A stretch of DNA of 64,000 nt, from the NCBI RefSeq assembly GCF_041431135.1, contig NZ_CP107799.1:310001-374000 (forward strand). Reading direction: 5' to 3'. Under the pieces are notes generated by a model. The model was not told the DNA's origin. It made no database searches and was given only the letters and a program-made list of their open reading frames with translations. Below, piece by piece: positions 18,392 to 26,741 of this stretch. Each line of letters starts with the position of its first letter. Position 1 is the stretch's first letter. The DNA is from Streptomyces sp. NBC_00554 (GTDB lineage: Bacteria > Actinomycetota > Actinomycetes > Streptomycetales > Streptomycetaceae). A program made the translations under genes and the position numbers.

Positions 18392-18450
18392 AGGGCCAGT
18401 CTAACGGCGACCCATAGGCTTGCCCTATAGCCCTTTCCTATTAGGTAAGT
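18392..18450. promoter_or_regulatory. Probable LysR operator cluster
   Basis: ATAGG-CTTGC-CCTAT (18414-18428) is an inverted repeat that contains the T-N11-A core of LysR sites. A second palindrome CCTATTAGG is at 18437-18445, and a half site ATAGG overlaps the LysR start. The cluster lies between the divergent LysR and cyclase genes, where LysR proteins usually bind. Confidence 0.55.
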
Positions 18451-18498
18451 GAGAAGTGGTCTTTGTAACCCCTCGTTCAAGCGTGTTTCGCTGCCTGT

Positions 18499-19257
18499 AT
18501 GACTTCCCAGATAAACGCCATCAGTGAGGTCGACCGCCTCGCCGACACCCTGCACGGCTTCAACATCGTCGACCTGAGCCACACCCTCGAACTCGGCATC
18601 CCCACCTTCCCGACGCATCCGAAGTACATCATCGCCGACTACACGTCGATGGACGACGTCGCGGAATTCAAGCAGCTCATCATGTGCGACCACTCCGGCA
18701 CGCACATCGACTCCCCCTCCCACTTCGTCCCCGATCCCGAGGACCCCAGGCGGATCTCGACCGCCGACCTGAGCGTGTCCCAGCTGATCGGCCGCGCCGT
18801 GGTGATGACGTTCGGCCCGTTCGAGGCCACCAGCCACCACATCAGCCTTGAGGACGTGCAGGCCTGGGAGGAGGCCAACGAGCCGGTCTGTGACGGTGAC
18901 ATCGTCATCATCAACACCGGCTGGGCCAAGCGCTGGACGACGATCCCCGAGGGCTTCGACTACCTGCGCGGCTGGCCGGGCCTGAGCGGTGAGGCGTCCT
19001 CCTATCTGCGCGGCAAGAACATCAAGGCCGTCGGTATCGACTGCATCAGCATCGACCCCGGTGACGTCTCCGGCGACGACCTGAAGGCGCACTACGAGTT
19101 CCTGCCCAATGGCGTCCTGGTCCTGGAGAACCTGACCAACCTCGATGGCCTGCCCCCGGTCGTCCTGTTCGCCGCGCTGCCCCTGAAGATCGCAGGCGGC
19201 ACCGGCTCGCCGGTCCGCGCGGTCGCTCTCGTCGCCAAGGGAGACTCCCGTGCCTGA
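18499..19257 (+). CDS. Cyclase family protein (kynurenine formamidase-like metal hydrolase)
   Basis: 252 residues of the putative-cyclase/KynB family. The metal-binding signature H-x-G-T-H-x-D-x-P-x-H is seen as 'DHSGTHIDSPSHF' (about residues 75-87). Also typical are the start 'IVDLSHTLELGIPTFPTHP', 'IVIINTGWAKRW' and 'AVGIDCISID'. Members hydrolyse amide or lactam bonds (kynurenine formamidase, isatin hydrolase, cyclic carbamate enzymes). Its stop overlaps the next gene by 8 bp (GTGCCTGA), so both are one transcript. The substrate is not deducible; the neighbouring creatinase-like fold suggests C-N bond hydrolysis. Confidence 0.85.
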   Translation: MTSQINAISEVDRLADTLHGFNIVDLSHTLELGIPTFPTHPKYIIADYTSMDDVAEFKQLIMCDHSGTHIDSPSHFVPDPEDPRRISTADLSVSQLIGRAVVMTFGPFEATSHHISLEDVQAWEEANEPVCDGDIVIINTGWAKRWTTIPEGFDYLRGWPGLSGEASSYLRGKNIKAVGIDCISIDPGDVSGDDLKAHYEFLPNGVLVLENLTNLDGLPPVVLFAALPLKIAGGTGSPVRAVALVAKGDSRA

Positions 19258-20620
19258 CCACATCACCCTGCGCCAGGTTGAGCTTCCCCCGCTGTCCCAG
19301 CTCGGACCTGAGCCGACCCTGTCACCCGAGGTGTACGCCGGCCGCATCAGCCGCGCCCGTGTCAAGATGCGCGAACTCGGCCTCACCCACCTCATCGCCT
19401 ACGCCGACCGCGAGCACCCCGGCAACAGCCTCTACCTGACCGGCTTCGACCCCCGCTTCGAAGAAGCACTGGTCGTGCTGGACCTCGACAACGCGCCCTT
19501 CATCCTGGCCGGCAACGAATCGGCCGCGATGGTCCCCGGCCTGCCCGTTACCGCCACCACCGTGCTGTGTCAGTCGCTCAGCCTGCCGGGCCAGGACCGC
19601 AGTGTCCAGCAGCGTGTCTCCACCGCCCTGCGCCAGGCCGGTGTCGATGCCGACTCCCGCGTGGGACTGGTCGGATGGCGGCCCATCACGGCCGACGACT
19701 CCCGCCTGTCACAGTTCGCCTACGCCGTGCCGGCCTTCGTGGTCGGTGAGATCCTGGACGTCACCCAGCACCTCACGGACGCCACCACCGTGCTGATGGG
19801 CATCGACGGCCTGCGCTCGCGCAATGAGGCCGACCAGATCGCTCTCAACGAGCACCGCTCCACCCGCGCCGCCGGCCACGCCTGGCGGGCCCTGGAAGCC
19901 CTCACGCCCGGCCGCTCGGAGCTGGGCACCGCCGCCCACATGGGTCTCAACGGTCTGCCCCTGAGTGCGCACGTGATGCTGACCACCGGCAGCGGCAAGG
20001 TCGTCGGCCTGTGCAGCCCCAGTGACCGGGTGATCGGCCACGGCGACCTGCTGTCGACCGCGGTCGGCCTGCAGGGCGGCCTGACCTCCCGTGCTGGCTA
20101 TGTGCTGCGCGCCGATGAACTCGACCAGCGGCAGCTGGACTTCGCGGCCGGCTACTTCGCCGCAATCGCCGTCTGGTACCAGGGCCTCACCCTGGGAGCA
20201 TCGACCGCCGATATCGCCGAGCAGACCACCAAGGAACTCGCGAAGTCGCAGATCCGCCCGCTGCTCAACCCCGGCCATCTGCAGCACATCGACGAGTGGC
20301 TCGACAGCCCGTTCGCCGCCGGATCCGCCGGCACCGTCCACTCGGGCATGTCCCTGCAGGCCGACATCATCCCCGTCGGCGCAACCCCTGACCTGGCCGC
20401 CAACTGCGAGGACGCGGTAGCGATCGCTGATGCGGACCTGCGCGCGGAACTCGCCGAGCGCTACCCGCATATGTGGCAGCGCGTCACTGCCCGGCGCACC
20501 TTCATGACCGAGGTCCTCGGCCTCACACTCGCCGAGGAAGTCCTGCCCCTCTCCGACCGCCAGGCCGTGCTTCCGCCCGCCCTGCTCTCGCTCTCCGCGG
20601 TCCTCGTCGCCACCGTCTAG
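19250..20620 (+). CDS. M24-fold (aminopeptidase P/creatinase-like) protein without most metal ligands
   Basis: 456 residues. The N-terminal creatinase-N domain shows 'ARVKMRELGLTHLIAYADRE' and 'YLTGFDPRFEEALVVLD'. The C-terminal half has pita-bread landmarks, but the two metal Asp positions read 'LLSTAVGLQGGLTSRAGY' without Asp. The Glu of the 'EPG' loop appears as 'SGMSLQADI'. A His ('LQHIDEWLDSP') and the last Glu ('CEDAVAI') remain. It is therefore either a metal-free hydrolase like creatinase or a pseudoenzyme. It starts at GTG 19250 inside the cyclase gene end. A missing ligand pattern was judged by eye. Confidence 0.7.
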   Translation: MPDHITLRQVELPPLSQLGPEPTLSPEVYAGRISRARVKMRELGLTHLIAYADREHPGNSLYLTGFDPRFEEALVVLDLDNAPFILAGNESAAMVPGLPVTATTVLCQSLSLPGQDRSVQQRVSTALRQAGVDADSRVGLVGWRPITADDSRLSQFAYAVPAFVVGEILDVTQHLTDATTVLMGIDGLRSRNEADQIALNEHRSTRAAGHAWRALEALTPGRSELGTAAHMGLNGLPLSAHVMLTTGSGKVVGLCSPSDRVIGHGDLLSTAVGLQGGLTSRAGYVLRADELDQRQLDFAAGYFAAIAVWYQGLTLGASTADIAEQTTKELAKSQIRPLLNPGHLQHIDEWLDSPFAAGSAGTVHSGMSLQADIIPVGATPDLAANCEDAVAIADADLRAELAERYPHMWQRVTARRTFMTEVLGLTLAEEVLPLSDRQAVLPPALLSLSAVLVATV

Positions 20621-20905
20621 AAGGCTGCGCGGCCCCGAACACTCATCCGGCACTCACCCGCACTGCCGCCGTATGCCGCCACCTCGGCATACGGCGCACG
20701 CAGTTGAGCGTCGTCGGCCAAGCCGGCCTTGCCTTGTGCGGGCCAGACCTGCGGCCCGGACCTGTCTCCCGCGCACTCGCTCGCCCTCGTCCACGGCCCG
20801 TCGGCGTCTCTGCCCGCCGGTGCGAGCGCACCGCCGCAGGACACGGCCTCGCCTCGTTCCTGCCTTGCCCTTTCCCAGCACCTCACAGCGAAGTGAGCCT
20901 CGCAA

Positions 20906-22012
20906 ATGCGCTGTAGCGCCATACGTCTGACCGTCTGTGCCGCCATGTTGTCGCTGGCCGCCTGCGGGACGCTCAACCCCACGTCAAGCAGCGATGACAC
21001 CACCCTGGTCAAGGGCGACAACATCACGGTCGGAGTGCTGATGCCGGATAAGTCCAGCACCCGCTACGACCAGTTCGACGTACCGATCATCAAGAAGAAG
21101 GTCGCCTCCCTCACCGACGGCCACGGCAAGGTCGCTTACGCAAACGCCGCCTCCGACGCAGGCAAGCAGACAAGCCAGATGGAAAAGATGATCACCGACG
21201 GAGTCGACGTCATCGTCCTGGACGCCGTCGACACACACGCCATCGCCGGCACCGTCCGCAAGGCCAAGGCCGCAGGCATCCCCGTCATCGCCTACGAGCG
21301 CTTGGCCGAAGGGCCGGTCGACGGACACGTCACCTTCGACAACGCCATGGTCGGCGAGGTGCAGGGCCGCTCACTCGTGGAAGCCCTGGGGGCCGGCATC
21401 GACCCGTCGGCGAAGGTTGTCATGCTGAATGGCTCCCCGTCGGATCCCAACGCCCGTCAGTTCGAGCAGGGTGCCGTGTCGGAGATGAACGGCAGAGTGA
21501 CCGTCGTCGCCTCCTACGACATCATGAACTGGAGCCCGCAGATAGCCCAGACCCGCATGACGAAGGCCCTCACGCAGTACGGTGCGGCGGATGTCGCGGC
21601 GGTCTATGCGGCCAACGACGCCATGGCCGCAGGCGTCCTCGCGGCGTACCGGGCCGCAGGAGTCACCGCCATTCCGCCGATCACCGGCCAGGACGCGGAA
21701 CTCGCCGCCATACAGCGCCTCCTCACTGGCGAGCAGTACATGACGGTTTACAAGCCCTACGCCGACGAGGCGGAGACCGCAGCCGAGGCAGCCGTCACCA
21801 AGATCCAGGGCCGCAGCATCGAGTTCGATGCCCTTCAGCCCGACACCGTGGACAGTCCCACCGACAAGGACATCCCCGCAAACTTCGTGTCCGTGGCCCA
21901 GGTGACCAAGGAGAACATCAAGAACACCGTCGTCGCTGACGGCATCTATCAGATCTCCGACATCTGCACCGCGAAGTACAAGACTGCATGCAAGGACGCC
22001 GGCCTTATCTGA
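20906..22012 (+). CDS. Second XylF-like sugar-binding lipoprotein
   Basis: 368 residues, clearly paralogous to the protein at 13439: shared blocks include 'STRYDQFDVPIIKKKV', 'VIAYERLAEGPVDGHVTFDN', 'VYAANDAMAAGVLAAYRAAG' and 'ITGQDAELAAIQRLLTGEQY', and both end in a 'CTAxYxxACKxAGL' motif. The lipobox is 'SLAACG' (Cys near 20). No permease or ATPase gene follows, so it probably shares the XylGH-like transporter upstream or serves as a sensor. ATG 20906 follows AGTGAGCC with a weak ribosome site. Confidence 0.88.
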   Translation: MRCSAIRLTVCAAMLSLAACGTLNPTSSSDDTTLVKGDNITVGVLMPDKSSTRYDQFDVPIIKKKVASLTDGHGKVAYANAASDAGKQTSQMEKMITDGVDVIVLDAVDTHAIAGTVRKAKAAGIPVIAYERLAEGPVDGHVTFDNAMVGEVQGRSLVEALGAGIDPSAKVVMLNGSPSDPNARQFEQGAVSEMNGRVTVVASYDIMNWSPQIAQTRMTKALTQYGAADVAAVYAANDAMAAGVLAAYRAAGVTAIPPITGQDAELAAIQRLLTGEQYMTVYKPYADEAETAAEAAVTKIQGRSIEFDALQPDTVDSPTDKDIPANFVSVAQVTKENIKNTVVADGIYQISDICTAKYKTACKDAGLI

Positions 22013-22064
22013 CCAGGCAGGAAAGGCACCCGCCAGCACGGATGACCTGACAGCCCGTGCCCGG

Positions 22065-22081
22065 CGTGCCGCAGCGGCACG
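22065..22081. terminator. Short hairpin between convergent genes
   Basis: CGTGCCGC and GCGGCACG form a perfect 8-bp inverted repeat around one base. It lies between the second XylF-like gene and the LacI gene, which converge, so it may end both transcripts. Confidence 0.5.
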
Positions 22082-22129
22082 GAGCCAGGGTCGGGCAGGC
22101 ACCAGGGCAGCACCGGATCCCGCGAAAGG

Positions 22130-23161
22130 CTACGCCGGTGCTGCGGCCGTGCCGCCGATGACCAGCGTGACGGGCGTTTTCTCCATCGCCGGCGGCCGGT
22201 CGGGATGGTCGATGCGGTCGATCAGCGCCGTGACGGCCCTGGCAGCCATCACCTCAAGCGGTGTGTGCACTGTGGTCAGCCGCGGCTGGACGTAGGACGC
22301 TGCGGGGACGTCATCGAAGCCGACGACAGACAGGTCCGCCGGAATACGGACGTTAAGCGCACGTGCACCGGTCATGAGCCCGATGGCAATGGCGTCACTG
22401 GCCGCGAACACCGCGGTGGGGGCCGGGGCGGCGGCTAGAAGATGCGTCAGGGTGCCGGCCCCGAATTCCTCGGTGAACGACCCGCTGAACGTAATCTGTG
22501 CCGCCGGGTCGATACCGGCTCGCTCAAGGGCGTCTGCCCAGCCACGACGGCGTTCCTGCACTGACCGCAGCGCGGGCGGACCAGTGAGAAGGGCGATGCG
22601 CTGATGCCCCAGCGCGGTCAGATGGGCTGTGGCCTGGTAAGCCCCGGAGTAGTCGTCGACGAGCACCGCATCCGCTGCGGGCGTCACCGAAAGCGCTTCG
22701 TCCAGCAGAACGACGGGCAGACCGTCTTCGATCAGTGCGGAAAGGGCCTTGTTGAAGCCGAAGTTGCCGACGTACACGAGCCCGTCGAGGTTCTTGTCGC
22801 GAAGCAGTTCCACATAGTCGTTCTGCTTGCGGGCATGGCTGGACGTCGAGGCAATCAGAGCCTGGTAGCCGTGGCCTTCGGCCGCAGTCACGAACTGCTC
22901 CGCGATCCGCGCGAAGTAGGCATTGCCGATCTGCGGCACCACCAGCCCCAGCACACCTCGCGGCCGGGCCGGGCCGCGAGGCGTACTGACAGATCGCGTG
23001 TAGCCCACGGCTTCCATCGCGCGCAGCACCCGGGCTTCCGTCTCCGGACTCAACTGCAGCGCCCCGTTGAGATAGCGGGAGACAGTGGAAACGGCGACCT
23101 GAGCGTGCGCGGCCACATCATGCAGACTCACCCGTCTGTCAGAACCGGACACCCGTGCCAT
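22130..23161 (-). CDS. LacI family transcriptional repressor
   Basis: 343 residues from ATG 23161, which follows GGGGGCGGG; the open frame upstream includes the operator and is rejected. The LacI headpiece is clear: 'VSLHDVAAHAQVAVSTVSRY' then 'LNGALQLSPETEARVLRAME'. A type 1 periplasmic-binding-like core follows ('VLGLVVPQIGNAYFARIAEQ', 'TAVFAASDAIAIGLMTGARA', 'LSVVGFDDVPAASYVQPRLT'). It is preceded by the HAD gene on the same strand. GCGCAAC/GTTGCGC palindromes stand in front of both genes, so it probably represses itself and the phosphatase, and perhaps other cargo genes, until a sugar binds. Confidence 0.9.
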   Translation of the reverse strand: MARVSGSDRRVSLHDVAAHAQVAVSTVSRYLNGALQLSPETEARVLRAMEAVGYTRSVSTPRGPARPRGVLGLVVPQIGNAYFARIAEQFVTAAEGHGYQALIASTSSHARKQNDYVELLRDKNLDGLVYVGNFGFNKALSALIEDGLPVVLLDEALSVTPAADAVLVDDYSGAYQATAHLTALGHQRIALLTGPPALRSVQERRRGWADALERAGIDPAAQITFSGSFTEEFGAGTLTHLLAAAPAPTAVFAASDAIAIGLMTGARALNVRIPADLSVVGFDDVPAASYVQPRLTTVHTPLEVMAARAVTALIDRIDHPDRPPAMEKTPVTLVIGGTAAAPA

Positions 23162-23221
23162 CCCGCCCCCTGTCAGCTCCACTCGCGGCTTGTCTCCGCC
23201 CTCGAACAATATAAGCGCACC

Positions 23222-23244
23222 GTCGCGCAACAGCGTTGCGCGAC
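23222..23244. promoter_or_regulatory. LacI-type operator in front of the lacI-like gene
   Basis: An inverted repeat with arms GTCGCGCAAC and GTTGCGCGAC around AGC. It overlaps the 3' end region of the HAD gene leader for the LacI gene. The half-site CGCAAC is the same as in the site at 23942. Confidence 0.6.
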
Positions 23245-23274
23245 AGACGCCGCCGTCATGACCACCAGAGGGCA

Positions 23275-23928
23275 CTACGCGCAGGCAGCGAGAATGCGCT
23301 CCCCGGTGATGGACAGCACGATGTCAGCTGGGAGCGCTCCGTGGCTGTTGTGCCGATGGCGCACCCCGACGGTGAACGCCCCCTTGCGGCCGGCCGCCAG
23401 TAGATAGCGGTCAGTGTCGTCGAAGGTGATGACACCCGGAGCCGCCCGCTCCTCCAGCAGAGCTAGCTTGTCCCCGTCCGGAGCACGGTGCACGACTGTC
23501 ACCATGTCACTTATGCCCCAGTCGCGCACGGCACGGCCTATGAGGTCCAGGTCGCCGTTGGAGACAATGTCCTGTCGCACACCAGCGCGCGCGAAGGCCG
23601 GTACGAGCGAGACGCCGACTTGGCTGAACTTGAGACCGGCGGCGGCAAGGGAAGCGAAGGCCGCCTCCCGCTCTTCCTCCAGCAGGCTGATGTCCTGCGG
23701 GCCAGCATCCAGCCCCCTGTGGATCAGGGTCTGCCAGTTCTGCCATGCGGTGTTCCCGATCAACGCTGTGTACCAGTCGCCGACCAGTCGTACTCCGTGC
23801 GCGGTGAGTACCTGGGCGTAGCTGGCCTGGTGCAGAGATTCGGTCTCCGACAGTACGCCGTCGAAATCCCAGACGACGGCCTGCGCAGGCCCGTGGCGGT
23901 CCAGCAGGTCGGTCAGATCAACGTTCAT
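23275..23928 (-). CDS. HAD-superfamily sugar phosphatase/phosphoglucomutase-like hydrolase
   Basis: 217 residues. Motif I 'VWDFDGVLSETESLH' carries the nucleophile and acid/base Asp pair. A helical cap follows ('HGVRLVGDWYTALIG'). Motif II is 'DIVSNGD', the Lys is in 'GDKLALLEERA', and motif IV 'ITFDDTDRYLLAAGRKGAFT' carries the metal Asp residues. This is the beta-phosphoglucomutase/phosphoglycolate-phosphatase subclass. It is upstream of lacI on the same strand and has a LacI-type operator at its promoter. It probably acts on a phosphorylated sugar of the cargo pathway. Confidence 0.85.
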   Translation of the reverse strand: MNVDLTDLLDRHGPAQAVVWDFDGVLSETESLHQASYAQVLTAHGVRLVGDWYTALIGNTAWQNWQTLIHRGLDAGPQDISLLEEEREAAFASLAAAGLKFSQVGVSLVPAFARAGVRQDIVSNGDLDLIGRAVRDWGISDMVTVVHRAPDGDKLALLEERAAPGVITFDDTDRYLLAAGRKGAFTVGVRHRHNSHGALPADIVLSITGERILAACA

Positions 23929-23941
23929 TGCTCAAATTATA

Positions 23942-23956
23942 CGCAACGTTGCGCAA
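23942..23956. promoter_or_regulatory. LacI-type operator in front of the HAD gene
   Basis: CGCAACGTTGCG (23942-23953) is a perfect 12-bp palindrome with the central CG typical of LacI-family operators. An overlapping TTGCGCAA palindrome (23949-23956) follows. It lies 14 bp upstream of the HAD start, in an AT-richer promoter stretch. Confidence 0.65.
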
Positions 23957-23961
23957 TATTG

Positions 23962-24725
23962 CGGAGTTCTCGGCGGTGTCGAGGTCGGGCCCAGTGCCGG
24001 CGTGCACCGGATCGATCTCGCAGCCTGCCTCCGGGCTGCCGAGTTCTCCCCTGTGTGCGCCGAGCGGCTGACACACTCACGCTCCGCTACAGCTTCGTCC
24101 GCCGCCATCCGAGTCCGACGGGCCGCCTGGCGGCGTGAGGCGGGCTGCGCGGCGCAGGTGGGCGGCGAGCGCGTGGGCGGCCAGGGTGGCGGCGCTCGGA
24201 ACTGTTCCCCGGGCCAGCAGATGGGTGCGGCGGGGCCAGAACTGAGAGGCGGGAGACGATCACCCGCCCGCACCCCGTACTGCCGCCCAGCCTGTACGGG
24301 GCACCCCGCGTTACCGACCATCAGATACGTGCCGAGCCAAACTCACGCGGGACGTTGCCGCAGCCTGATCCGGTCATGCCAGCCACCACAATTGGCGAGT
24401 GCCACCGAGCCCTCGTCATCGAGCACCGCCTTGCCACCGGAAATGCGGCCAGGCCGGTCGTCTAGCGTGACGGAACCTGTCGCAGTCTCACGCGGGGCTC
24501 AGATCTTCCACGGCGGGTTCGCGAACCATGCCCTCCGAGAATCACGGAACCTGTTGGATTCGGTCAGCGTACGGGTGGAGGAGGGCGCCCGCGGTGCCAT
24601 CGGCGAGGGTGCGCTGTGGTGCTCCTGGTTGGGCCTGGGTGGGGGCCGGGTCGGTGCGACCGAGCAGGTCGAGGGCGGCTTGGGGGCCGTGGTCGCGGCG
24701 GGCAGCGGCCACCTCGTCCAGGTCC
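23962..24725. other. Decayed region between HAD gene and ISAs1 element
   Basis: About 760 bp. On the minus strand 24343-24500 there is an open stretch reading 'RPGRISGGKAVLDDEGSVAL' and 'ANCGGWHDRIRLR' with protein-like composition but no usable start and an in-frame stop in front. It looks like the tail of a lost gene that I cannot name. The rest shows no motif. Confidence 0.35.
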
Positions 24726-26077
24726 CAGGGCTTCGTCGTAGTCGCATGACGCCCGGTTCGCGATCATCCGAGGCCGAGGAGTGTGAGGGGGCGATGGGGG
24801 TTGCGGGCGTTGTGGCGGAGGCCGGCGGCGATGTTCTTCGCTCCGGCTGTTCGGAGGGCTCCGATGGCGAGGTTGCGCCAGGTGGCCATGGCGCGGGGTG
24901 CGTTGCCGGTGCGCACTTGTGAGGCGTCCTCGGCGAAGGTGGTGTCGCGGACGTGGTGCAGGGCTTCGATCTTCCAGTGGTCGCGGACGAGTTGGGCGAG
25001 TTCGGCAGGGGTGGCCTGCTCGGCGGTCAGGCTGGTGACGGCGTAGACCGTCTTGATGGTGGTCCTGCCGGTCTTGCGGTTGGTTCGGCGGCGCTTGATC
25101 TGGACGGCCTGGCGGGTTCCGGGGAAGGGGAGGCTGTTCACGGTGGCGACCTTGATGCGGCGGATCTCCGAACGGCCGTGGCCGATGCCCCGGGTGCGGC
25201 CCTGAAGCGGGATGTCCTTCCACGGAAGGGACTTGAGCTGTCTGCGCAGCTTCTTCTGATTGCCCTTCACGATCACGATGTAGTGGGCCCGGCGGCCGAG
25301 GAGGTATGTGGCGTGCTCGTGCTGGGTGTGCATCGCGTCGCTGGTCACCACGGTTTTGGCCAGGTCGGCGACGGTGTCCAGCAGGGGCTGGAAGCAGGTG
25401 ATCTCGTTGGTCTTCTCCCCGACGTCCAGTTGAGCCAGGACCAGGCCGGTGGTGTGGTCGAGCGCGGCGAGCAAGTGGATCTTCCGGCCCTTCGCCCTGG
25501 CCGCGCCCCGCAGGGTCTTGCCGTCCACCGCGAGGCCGCGTAGCCCGGCCGGCTTGGGGCAGCGGTCTGCGAGCCAGTGTCCGACTGCCCGGTCCAGCGC
25601 GTCGGCGTCGATGCGGCCCAGCAGCCGGCGGACCGTTGTCTCGGAAGGCAGGACCCGCCTGGGCAGGAGCGGGTCGGTACGGGCGCCGACCTGTTCCAGC
25701 ACGAGTGGCGGGGCATCGGCGATCCACTCGCCAACCGCCAGCAGCGAGGTCGCTCCGGCCAGTACGGCACACGCGGTGAGCGCGAGCACGACGGCCAGAC
25801 GATGACGCACCCCGCGCGAATCACGCGGGTCCGGCACCTCGGCCAGCCGCTCCAGCAGGCCCGGAACCTCCTGCGATGCGACCTCGGGATGCTCCCGGAG
25901 TTGGTCAAGGGCAGGCGGGATCAGCGATGATGCGTCGGCAGGCACGGTCTTCCACTCGGATCACGGGGCGTAGAGAACTCCATGATCTTGGAAGCCCGTG
26001 CCTGCACTGCTTCCCGCCCCCCACAGAGCCGACAGGCCATCACGAACCGGGCGTCACACGACTACGCCGAAGCCCTG
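24726..26077 (-). mobile_element. ISAs1-family insertion sequence
   Basis: A 1352-bp element with ends CAGGGCTTCGTCGTAGTCGC (24726) and, inward from 26077, CAGGGCTTCGGCGTAGTCGT. The inverted repeats extend into a common TGACGCCCGGTTCG block. The bases left of 24726 (GTCCAGGTCC) differ from the TGGGCCCGAC right of 26077. The right flank therefore belongs to the whole 13.4-kb segment, and this IS now forms its right border. Confidence 0.85.
24764..25945 (-). CDS. ISAs1 family transposase
   Basis: 393 residues, full length. The N-terminal DUF-type domain '[20 protein letters not shown]' and '[18 protein letters not shown]' precede the DDE core: '[15 protein letters not shown]' (first Asp), '[20 protein letters not shown]' (second Asp) and the Glu in '[20 protein letters not shown]'. 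These are the standard H-repeat/ISAs1 landmarks. The frame is intact, so the element may be active and could move the 13.4-kb segment through the matching left end. Confidence 0.92.
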   Translation of the reverse strand: MPADASSLIPPALDQLREHPEVASQEVPGLLERLAEVPDPRDSRGVRHRLAVVLALTACAVLAGATSLLAVGEWIADAPPLVLEQVGARTDPLLPRRVLPSETTVRRLLGRIDADALDRAVGHWLADRCPKPAGLRGLAVDGKTLRGAARAKGRKIHLLAALDHTTGLVLAQLDVGEKTNEITCFQPLLDTVADLAKTVVTSDAMHTQHEHATYLLGRRAHYIVIVKGNQKKLRRQLKSLPWKDIPLQGRTRGIGHGRSEIRRIKVATVNSLPFPGTRQAVQIKRRRTNRKTGRTTIKTVYAVTSLTAEQATPAELAQLVRDHWKIEALHHVRDTTFAEDASQVRTGNAPRAMATWRNLAIGALRTAGAKNIAAGLRHNARNPHRPLTLLGLG

Positions 26078-26087
26078 TGGGCCCGAC
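26078..26087. repeat. 10-bp target duplication TGGGCCCGAC, right copy
   Basis: Identical to 12678-12687. In this copy the IS110 frame continues as Gly-Pro-Asp-Ser-Ala-Ala. Confidence 0.92.
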
Positions 26088-26435
26088 AGCGCCGCTGCCT
26101 TGTTGATCGCCGCTGGCGACAATCCGGAACGGCTGGACAGCGAGGCATCGTTCGCCGCTCTATGCGGCGTCAGCCCGGTCGAGCAGTCCTCCGGAAAGAC
26201 GCAGCGACGGAGGCTGAACCGCGGAGGGAACCGGCAGGCCAACGCTGCCCTCTACCGCATCGTCGTTACTCGCCTTCGCCGTGATACACGGACCCGTCTC
26301 TACCTCGAACGACGCACCAAGCAGGGCATGTCGAAACGCGAGATCATCCGTTGTCTGAAACGCTACGTCGCTCGCGAGATCTACGGTCAGATCCAGCGGA
26401 CGCCAGCCCTGGGCGTCTCGTCTGCTGTCGCTTGA
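26078..26435 (+). pseudogene. IS110 transposase, C-terminal half
   Basis: The reading 'GPDSAAALLIAAGDNPERLD' followed by 'FAALCGVSPVEQSSGKTQRR' and 'LNRGGNRQANAALYRIVVTR' is the conserved transposase_20 domain with the catalytic Ser (in 'SSGKT'). It continues the N-terminal half at 11944-12687 exactly. The gene ends at 26435, close to the IS110 right border. Confidence 0.9.
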
Positions 26436-26452
26436 CGCAACATAGGGGCATC

Positions 26453-26722
26453 CTCAACGTCCATCTCGCCGCCGGGATGCGGCAGTTCATCGCCGGGCGG
26501 GACTGGCTCACCGTCTACCAACTCCCGCCCTACTCACCCGACCTCAACCCCGTCGAAGGCATCTGGTCGGTACTGCGGCGCACCACCACAGCCAACCGCG
26601 CCTTCGCCGACCCGCAAGACCTGATCACCACCGTCCGGCGCGGCTTACGCCAGCTCCAATACCGCCACGACGTCCTCGACGGCTGCCTCACCGGCACCGG
26701 ATTGGCACCCGCCTCACCATGA
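26453..26722 (+). pseudogene. IS630 transposase catalytic frame, 3' half
   Basis: The reading 'LNVHLAAGMRQFIAGRDWLT' and 'VYQLPPYSPDLNPVEGIWSV' contains the final catalytic Glu of IS630 DDE transposases. It continues the 5' half at 11403-11717 without loss of a codon. It ends with TGA 20 bp before the IS630 right end. Confidence 0.88.
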
Positions 26723-26741
26723 CGACATCACGCATTCAAGG

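Larger units (their letters stand above)
12688..26077. mobile_element. 13.4-kb composite-transposon-like cargo segment with ISAs1-type ends
   Basis: The left end begins CAGGGCTTCGGCGTAGTTGC. The right end, read inward, begins CAGGGCTTCGGCGTAGTCGT. Both continue into a shared TGACG-C-CCGGTTCGTGAT block. The right end belongs to a complete ISAs1-like IS (24726-26077). The left end is a solo remnant of about 58 bp of a related IS, in the same orientation as the right copy. Between them are nine metabolic and regulatory genes. The 10-bp duplication outside both ends shows that the whole segment inserted as one unit. Confidence 0.88.
11718..26452 (+). mobile_element. IS110-family element, interrupted by a 13.4-kb cargo segment
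   Basis: The left part 11718-12687 has the 5' non-coding leader and the transposase N-terminal half. The right part 26088-26452 has the C-terminal half and a short 3' tail. Together they make 1335 bp, as expected for IS110. The element sits inside the IS630 DDE gene without terminal repeats or a clear duplication, as usual for IS110. The left leader (11718-11943) is where the bridge RNA of IS110 elements is normally encoded, although I cannot verify its fold. Borders may shift by a base. Confidence 0.85.

Noticed and set aside
24002..24922. A 306-codon plus-strand frame upstream of the ISAs1 element
   Set aside because: It crosses the IS end and the translation has no protein-like pattern; the opposite strand shows a better, though broken, coding signal.
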